A DNA stretch of 5,811 nucleotides from Candidatus Altimarinota bacterium. Its GTDB lineage: Bacteria; Patescibacteriota; Gracilibacteria; UM-FILTER-43-11. The notes under the pieces were generated by a model, which did not search any database, had not been told where the DNA came from, and saw only the letters and a list, made by a program, of their open reading frames with translations. Positions within the stretch are counted from its first letter, which is position 1. Each line of letters starts with the position of its first letter. Positions 1 through 3,618 of this stretch are shown piece after piece. The position numbers were made by a program, and so were the translations under genes. Location of the stretch: the NCBI GenBank assembly GCA_029934675.1, contig JAOZLT010000095.1, positions 1-5,811 on the forward strand, in the 5' to 3' direction.

Positions 1-226
1 CCACCAAACACTGAGGCAGGTTACCCCTTGCAGTAGGAGATGTCTGGAACTGATAAATGGAACTTAAAAGTGTTCCGATTTCTGATTTTCTTTCAGAATC
101 ATTAGCTTTACCAAACTGAACCGCTGGATTAACAGCAACAAGAACGATACCAGCAAGTATCGAAATGATACCGATAACGATCAATAGTTCAATTAATGTA
201 AAACCTTTTTTATTTGTTTTAGGCAT
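1..226 (-). CDS. Major type IV pilin / GspG-like pseudopilin, N-terminal part (cut by window edge)
   Basis: This is a prepilin-like subunit, probably the main building block of the fibre. It is exported, cleaved by prepilin peptidase at the inner face of the membrane and then polymerised. Seventy-five codons are visible from the ATG at 226; the 3' end lies outside the window. The 8-residue leader MPKTNKKG is followed by the class III signal FTLIELLIVIGIISILAG, with cleavage after Gly8, Phe at mature position 1 and the conserved Glu at position 5. The hydrophobic helix runs to about residue 33. The next stretch, NPAVQFGKANDSERKSEI, resembles pilins of Patescibacteria (from memory, not searched). 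The gene is separated from pilO by 78 bases that hold a candidate promoter, so it may be expressed more strongly than the genes before it. It could equally be a pseudopilin of a secretion system. Pilin identity is very likely; the precise role is inferred. Confidence 0.93.
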   Translation of the reverse strand, partial: MPKTNKKGFTLIELLIVIGIISILAGIVLVAVNPAVQFGKANDSERKSEIGTLLSSIYQFQTSPTARGNLPQCLV

Positions 227-304
227 AATTGTTTTTTAAGTTATAAATTTATTTTAATGCTTGAATGTATTTTACAGACAAGTTAATGGAAAATCAAATA
301 TATT
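227..304. other. Intergenic gap between pilO and the pilin gene
   Basis: This AT-rich gap of 78 bases is the only non-coding region in the window in which I see no short-word repeat. It contains the candidate promoter at 269-297 and an A-rich stretch just before the pilin ATG. I see no terminator hairpin and no Shine-Dalgarno motif. Confidence 0.6.
269..297 (-). promoter_or_regulatory. Candidate sigma70-type promoter for the pilin gene
   Basis: On the minus strand TTGATT (292-297) and TAAAAT (269-274) are separated by exactly 17 bases. They match the bacterial -35 and -10 consensus at 4 of 6 and 5 of 6 positions. Transcription would begin near 262 and give a 5' untranslated region of about 36 bases before the ATG at 226. 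Such matches arise often by chance in AT-rich DNA. The ideal spacing and the location before the presumed major pilin, which usually needs high expression, make it plausible but not shown. Confidence 0.35.
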
Positions 305-817
305 TTATTTTAGATACAATCTTATCGTTAATTCTATGTCAGCAAAGCCATTTATGTCATCTTCTGCGTTAGGTTTGTAGTGCATGGTGAGATTCATAAT
401 TTTTGTTACAAAACGGGAATTGTGTAGTTCATCCATCGCTTCAAAAAGTTTATTCTTGTCCCCCACTTTCATACTTAGCTTATAGTCTGCATAGTGATCT
501 AAAAATATCTGATCTTCCTGACTTTTAATGGCTACTTCAGCCTGAGAATCTACATTTAATAATAATTTTTCCAAATAAGGTATAAAAGGGACAACCTCTT
601 CATACCCCGCAAAGGCTTTATCTTTAAATAAATTAATATCAATATTTGAACCTGCACTATTAAACACTAATTGCTGAAGACCAGTTACGGACTGATTATT
701 TTGAGCAATTAAATTCTCGTTTGCTTTTATCTTGGAAGCTAAAGAAGTATTAACGAATAAAAAAACGACAGCAAGTGCTACAAAAACAATACTTAAAAGA
801 CTTAATGTCCTAAGCAT
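305..817 (-). CDS. pilO: PilO-like type IV pilus alignment protein
   Basis: This is probably the PilO partner of the inner-membrane alignment complex. PilO normally pairs with PilN outside the membrane and links the cytoplasmic PilM side to the fibre machinery. The 170-residue product has one N-terminal membrane helix (about residues 5-25). A short polar helical stretch rich in Asn, Gln and Lys follows (about 27-52), as expected for the PilO coiled coil. A C-terminal alpha/beta region (about 70-170) alternates strand, helix and strands in a way that fits the ferredoxin-like PilO domain. It is somewhat shorter than the roughly 200 residues usual for PilO. Sequence signatures are weak, so the call relies on architecture and on its position 67 bases after PilM-PilN and before a pilin. 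The ATG at 817 is preceded by A-rich sequence with no clear ribosome binding site. Confidence 0.75.
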   Translation of the reverse strand: MLRTLSLLSIVFVALAVVFLFVNTSLASKIKANENLIAQNNQSVTGLQQLVFNSAGSNIDINLFKDKAFAGYEEVVPFIPYLEKLLLNVDSQAEVAIKSQEDQIFLDHYADYKLSMKVGDKNKLFEAMDELHNSRFVTKIMNLTMHYKPNAEDDINGFADIELTIRLYLK

Positions 818-868
818 TTTTTGCTTTTTAATTATTGGCCAGATTTTTGTGAGAGTGTGCTTTTTGAT

Positions 869-894
869 AATTAAGAATTAAAAATTAAGAATTA
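869..894. repeat. Pair of 12-bp direct repeats at the PilM-PilN stop codon
   Basis: AATTAAGAATTA occurs at 869-880 and again at 883-894, two bases apart. The second copy covers the TAA stop (885-887) and the last codons (Asn-Ser) of the PilM-PilN gene; the first lies in the gap before pilO. Loss or gain of a 14-base unit here would change the end of the acidic tail or the spacing to pilO. In such AT-rich DNA, slippage is the simplest origin. Confidence 0.7.
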
Positions 895-2834
895 GCCTCA
901 GGTGATTCCTCAGTATCTACAGTAACTTCCTCTGTTTCTGATTCTACAGGTTCAGCCTCAGGGACTTCTACTTCAGTAGTTTCGGATTCTATGGCTTCGG
1001 GAGTTTCTGTTTCAGCCACCTCAGATTCAGTTGTTTCCGTTTCAGGCTCAGTAGCAGTATCATCTTCCGCTGTCTCCTCGATAGTTTCTTCGACTATTTC
1101 GTCAATTGTTTCTGCTGGCACTTTAATTGACGGTCTTTTTGGTTTAGCTGTCTCCTCTACCGCTTCTCCCTCCTCCACCTCGGCAACTTCGTCTTCAACT
1201 AAACCGTATTTTTTATTAAAATCTGCCATCAAAATATCCATTACTACTGTTAAATCGATGTTTATAAATCTCTCACCTTTACCTGTTAAATTAGACAAAG
1301 GTGAAATGATATCTACAAGATGAGTATCGTTTTCTAATTTTTCAATAAATTTTTCTGTTTCATAACGCGCTTCAGTTTTTGCTCTAACTCTAACGCTATT
1401 TGTACTATTACTATTTATTTTATAGCCAACACTAACAAGCTCTATTCCATCCTCATTATACTTATCCATTTTCTGCATAAAATATCCACCTGGTAACGCA
1501 TCGCTTAATATTGCACCTAATTGTGATGTTAACTGGGTCTTTTGCTGAATGTCCTGAGCTGCCCTATGAAGATATGGATTTTGAGCCTTTTCATTAGATA
1601 TCTCCACTTCTTTATCGCTAACTTGCAAGCCAATATAAGATTTCCCCATTACCATACCGCTGAGCACTAAAAGAATCGCTAATGATACTGTTATTCCTAA
1701 TAACACTCTTCTTACTGTGGGAACCAGCATTTTATTAAAAAGCTCTTCTTTTTTACGACTTGGGAGAAGATTTATTTCATGTTCATCCTCTTCCGGTAAA
1801 ATTGATCTTAAAGCAAGTCCAATTGCCTCACAATAATAAAGCTCAGTATCCTCATTTAATTGAATATACTGAAATTTTGGAATGATATTTGAATTCGGAA
1901 AAGCTTCTTTTAGCACTTCTGACAAGCCAGGTATACGTGAATGACTACCTATAAGATAAATTGTTTTCACTTTTACTGAGTCTTGGTTTGCGGCAATATC
2001 TGCAAGCTCTTTAATGTCTTTTATTAAATTTTCTAATGGTGCTTTCAAAGCACTTCCCATTACAGTATATTTATCATCTTTTTCTAACTCGGGATTATTG
2101 TACAATTCATTCAATATTTTCTTTGTATCTGATAATGTTGGTATTTTTGCCCCTTCTTTTACTGCTTCAATAAGATGCTCACCTGCAATTTCTGAATCAA
2201 GAGCATATGAGATTCCGGTTGTATTATTATTAATACTAAAAGTAGTCAATTTTTCATCGATATTTACTATCATAAAATCTCCATCTGTCTGGTGAAAATG
2301 ATTGCTACACGCACGAATTAAACTGTTTTTATCGACATCTACAAAAACTACCTTTAATCCAACCTCACCAAGTATTTCGATAAGAGATTCAATTATACTT
2401 TTTTGTACAGCCACAAAGTTGTATTTGACTTCTTTTTTTGAGTCACATGTACTTAGCAATCTAAAATCTGTGGTAGCTTCACTAAGTTCGATTGGAATAA
2501 AATCTTTAGCAGAATCCGCAACAAATTCGCTATCTTCAATTTTGTCATGCGGAATACATATATTATGCGTAAAAGTCTTTTCTTCTGGCATAGAGATAAT
2601 TACATTTTTAACACTCATGGATCCCGCATAACCTTCCTGTAAAAGCCTTGATAAAGCCTCTTTAAACGCCTCTGGATTAACAACAATGCAATTATCTTCC
2701 ACAATATTCGGCTCAAGTTCAACGCGTGCAAAATTAACGACCTTTAACCCTTTTTTGCTCATTGCCAACTCTACAGCTGTTAAGGCTGAATTTCTGATAT
2801 CTAGACCGATAGTGTTTTTAAGGGGTTTGTTCAT
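885..2834 (-). CDS. pilM-pilN: PilM-PilN fusion protein of the type IV pilus alignment complex, with acidic C-terminal tail
   Basis: One 649-residue protein appears to hold two normally separate proteins. Residues 1-345 resemble PilM, the actin-like cytoplasmic protein: NTIGLDIRNSALTAVEL (7-23) is the first phosphate region and IYLIGSHSRIPGL (292-304) the adenosine region. At 354-358 stands INLLP, the start signature of PilN that docks into PilM. A membrane helix follows (about 376-397), then a PilN-like alpha/beta domain (about 400-535). Residues from about 546 form a low-complexity Glu/Thr/Val tail with about 40 acidic residues and no Lys or Arg after 571. PilM would stay in the cytoplasm and PilN plus the tail would face outward. 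I chose the ATG at 2834. A TTG at 2864 would only add ten residues (Leu/Ala pattern) translated from the upstream repeat. The phosphate motifs are altered (Arg at 14 for the usual Gly). The fusion reading is strong; nucleotide binding is uncertain. Confidence 0.92.
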   Translation of the reverse strand: MNKPLKNTIGLDIRNSALTAVELAMSKKGLKVVNFARVELEPNIVEDNCIVVNPEAFKEALSRLLQEGYAGSMSVKNVIISMPEEKTFTHNICIPHDKIEDSEFVADSAKDFIPIELSEATTDFRLLSTCDSKKEVKYNFVAVQKSIIESLIEILGEVGLKVVFVDVDKNSLIRACSNHFHQTDGDFMIVNIDEKLTTFSINNNTTGISYALDSEIAGEHLIEAVKEGAKIPTLSDTKKILNELYNNPELEKDDKYTVMGSALKAPLENLIKDIKELADIAANQDSVKVKTIYLIGSHSRIPGLSEVLKEAFPNSNIIPKFQYIQLNEDTELYYCEAIGLALRSILPEEDEHEINLLPSRKKEELFNKMLVPTVRRVLLGITVSLAILLVLSGMVMGKSYIGLQVSDKEVEISNEKAQNPYLHRAAQDIQQKTQLTSQLGAILSDALPGGYFMQKMDKYNEDGIELVSVGYKINSNSTNSVRVRAKTEARYETEKFIEKLENDTHLVDIISPLSNLTGKGERFINIDLTVVMDILMADFNKKYGLVEDEVAEVEEGEAVEETAKPKRPSIKVPAETIDEIVEETIEETAEDDTATEPETETTESEVAETETPEAIESETTEVEVPEAEPVESETEEVTVDTEESPEANS

Positions 2835-2838
2835 GCTT

Positions 2839-2860
2839 AGTGCGAGTGCGAGTGCGAGTC
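2839..2860. repeat. AGTGCG hexamer tandem repeat before the PilM-PilN start
   Basis: The hexamer AGTGCG is repeated three times (2839-2856) with a partial fourth unit (2857-2860), ending four bases before the PilM-PilN ATG triplet. Read on the minus strand from the TTG at 2864 it encodes an Arg-Leu-Ala-Leu-Ala pattern. This explains why an ORF finder can extend the gene upstream. The same word occurs in opposite orientation at 2885-2900. Confidence 0.8.
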
Positions 2861-2900
2861 TCAAGGCCGACTTACGATACTTGTGACTCGCACTCGCACT
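2845..2900 (-). promoter_or_regulatory. Strong inverted repeat (RNA hairpin) just upstream of PilM-PilN
   Basis: Positions 2845-2860 and 2885-2900 are perfect 16-base reverse complements. The pairing resumes after one T-T mismatch for four more base pairs (2862-2865 with 2880-2883), leaving a 14-base loop. In the transcript the stem would end ten bases before the PilM-PilN AUG, close enough to affect ribosome access or mRNA stability. A second, mutually exclusive stem is possible between 2857-2865 and 2899-2907 (9 bp perfect). There is no T-tract after the stem, so it is not an intrinsic terminator. A regulatory role is inferred; the pairing is directly visible. Confidence 0.6.
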
Positions 2901-2909
2901 TGAGACTAA

Positions 2910-3440
2910 TTAAGAGGTTTCCTCAATATTTATAAAATCAATTGTATTCATATAATCCAATGAGCCGTCAGAGTTATTTATATCAAATTTGGCCACTTTT
3001 AAATCATAACTAAATGTGCGGGGGAAATTATTACTTACACCTGTTACATCAAGCTCAACTAAGCGCTCTGTTATTCCTGGTGATACCTGATTCTCTACAA
3101 ACCATACAATGCTTGTAGTACACGAGTTACCCTCGGATAGTGTATAATTCAGATTTTGATTATATTCTTCTTCCATCTTTATACGCAACAATACATCTTC
3201 CAGGCAGGTAGTCATATTGATACGTGCATTTTCATAATTAACACTACTAGTAGAAAGAGATGCATTCCTCACACCATCCAAAAGCATAGTCATTGCAAAA
3301 AACATGGCAATACTTGCTACTATTAGTAAGCTGACAATTGCGATAAAACCGTCCGTATTTCGGATTTCGCATTTCGGATTTCGCATTTTATTGTTGCATT
3401 TGTGATTTCGCATTTTATTTTGCATTTTGATATTTTTCAT
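2910..3440 (-). CDS. PilX/GspK-like minor pilin with repeat-encoded leader
   Basis: This 176-residue pilin-like protein is probably a minor subunit at or near the fibre tip. After a long polar leader (1-31) comes GFIAIVSLLIVASIAMFF, a class III-type signal with predicted cleavage after Gly31. Mature position 5 is Val, not Glu; lack of Glu5 is typical of GspK and PilX-type subunits. The mature part carries Cys79 and Cys107, which could form a disulfide, and a beta-rich C-terminal half. The Cys-Leu-Glu and Gly-Asn-Ser-Cys-Thr positions recall a small pilin family common in Patescibacteria (from memory). The leader is unusual: residues 5-28 are translated from repeats at 3357-3428, with in-frame ATGs at codons 1, 6, 10 and 19. 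The true start is therefore uncertain; codon 1 overlaps the stop of a small upstream ORF as ATGA. Only 75 bases, containing a hairpin, separate it from PilM-PilN. Confidence 0.8.
   Translation of the reverse strand: MKNIKMQNKMRNHKCNNKMRNPKCEIRNTDGFIAIVSLLIVASIAMFFAMTMLLDGVRNASLSTSSVNYENARINMTTCLEDVLLRIKMEEEYNQNLNYTLSEGNSCTTSIVWFVENQVSPGITERLVELDVTGVSNNFPRTFSYDLKVAKFDINNSDGSLDYMNTIDFINIEETS
3357..3384. repeat. 14-bp tandem duplication inside the PilX-like leader
   Basis: ATTTCGGATTTCGC is present twice in direct tandem (3357-3370 and 3371-3384), inside the coding leader of the PilX-like pilin, between its last in-frame leader ATG and the prepilin motif. Because 14 is not a multiple of three, gain or loss of one copy would shift the reading frame of all four leader start codons. 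Confidence 0.85.
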
Positions 3441-3529
3441 TTTTGAGTTTCGAACTTTGAGTTTTTAATTTGTTTCGGATTTCGCATTTTATTGTTGCAT
3501 TTGTGATTTCGCATTTTATTTTGCATTTT
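3372..3529. repeat. 57-bp perfect direct repeat, two copies 101 bases apart
   Basis: Positions 3372-3428 and 3473-3529 are identical over 57 bases. The left copy lies inside the start of the PilX-like gene (residues 5-23); the right copy lies in the gap upstream. Internally the unit is built from short words such as ATTTCGCATTTTATT. The identity of the two copies indicates a recent duplication or continuing conversion. Confidence 0.9.
3437..3526 (-). other. Possible 29-codon upstream ORF overlapping the PilX-like start (ATGA)
   Basis: Starting at the ATG at 3526 a 29-residue reading frame (MQNKMRNHKCNNK and onward) runs through the right-hand 57-bp repeat copy and stops at TGA 3439-3437. Its stop overlaps the ATG of the PilX-like gene (3440-3438) as ATGA, a configuration often linked to translational coupling. 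Its product would largely duplicate the leader of the PilX-like protein. It may simply be a by-product of the duplication; no ribosome binding site is visible. Confidence 0.3.
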
Positions 3530-3571
3530 TTATTTTTGTTTGTGGGGATAACTATCTCCACTTACTAACAT
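3530..3571 (-). other. Possible 13-codon upstream mini-ORF in the duplicated start region
   Basis: The duplicated ATG at 3571 opens a 13-residue frame (MLVSGDSYPHKQK) that stops with TAA at 3532-3530, three bases before the ATG of the next small ORF at 3526. It could be a leader in a chain of short ORFs or a chance product of the duplication. There is no ribosome binding site and no other evidence of translation. Confidence 0.2.
3542..3561. repeat. 20-bp near-perfect palindrome in the repeat spacer
   Basis: GTGGGGATA (3542-3550) and TATCTCCAC (3553-3561) are reverse complements except for one position, around a two-base centre. It lies in the part of the spacer that is absent from the second repeat copy. 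Its form suits a dimeric protein-binding site better than an RNA hairpin because the loop would be too short. Function unknown. Confidence 0.5.
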
Positions 3572-3602
3572 TTTTGAGTTTCGAACTTTGAGTTTTGAGT
3601 TT

Positions 3603-3617
3603 CCTCGCGTAGCGAGG
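3603..3617. repeat. Short GC-rich hairpin after the large pilin stop codon
   Basis: CCTCGC and GCGAGG form a perfect 6-bp stem around a three-base loop, beginning one base after the TAA stop (3619-3621) of the large pilin gene when read on the minus strand. It stands out from the AT-rich surroundings. No T-tract follows on either strand, so it is not a standard intrinsic terminator. It could protect the 3' end of a processed mRNA or slow transcription. Confidence 0.6.
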
Positions 3618-3618
3618 C

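Larger units (their letters stand above)
3438..3596. repeat. 28-bp direct repeat that includes the PilX-like start codon
   Basis: Positions 3438-3465 and 3569-3596 are identical over 28 bases and contain a CAT triplet, so the ATG of the PilX-like gene and the sequence just upstream of it are both duplicated 131 bases further upstream. Together with the 57-bp repeat this shows that about 100 bases around the gene start were duplicated, followed by a roughly 30-base difference in the spacer. Confidence 0.85.

Noticed and set aside
991..1323. Plus-strand ORF with a Ser/Val-rich product
   Set aside because: It is the antisense reading of the low-complexity acidic tail of PilM-PilN; the composition is an artefact of Glu/Thr codons read backwards.
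2835..2864. Upstream TTG start for PilM-PilN that adds ten residues
   Set aside because: The extra residues are the plain translation of a hexamer repeat, PilM proteins normally begin close to the GLDI motif, and an ATG is available at 2834.
2014..2886. Three plus-strand ORFs (2014-2295, 2302-2631, 2686-2886)
   Set aside because: All lie antisense within or across the start of the PilM-PilN gene, have no recognisable domain and no ribosome binding site.
2914..2924. GAGG-TTT-CCTC mini-hairpin at the end of the PilX-like gene
   Set aside because: A 4-bp stem within coding sequence is expected by chance; its resemblance to the hairpin at 3603-3617 is limited to a few bases.
3541..3552. DnaA-box-like sequence (GTTATCCCCACA on the minus strand)
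   Set aside because: A single imperfect match with no cluster of boxes and no replication gene nearby; better explained as part of the palindrome.
3603..3617. Intrinsic terminator after the large pilin gene
   Set aside because: The stem is short and no run of T follows on either strand.
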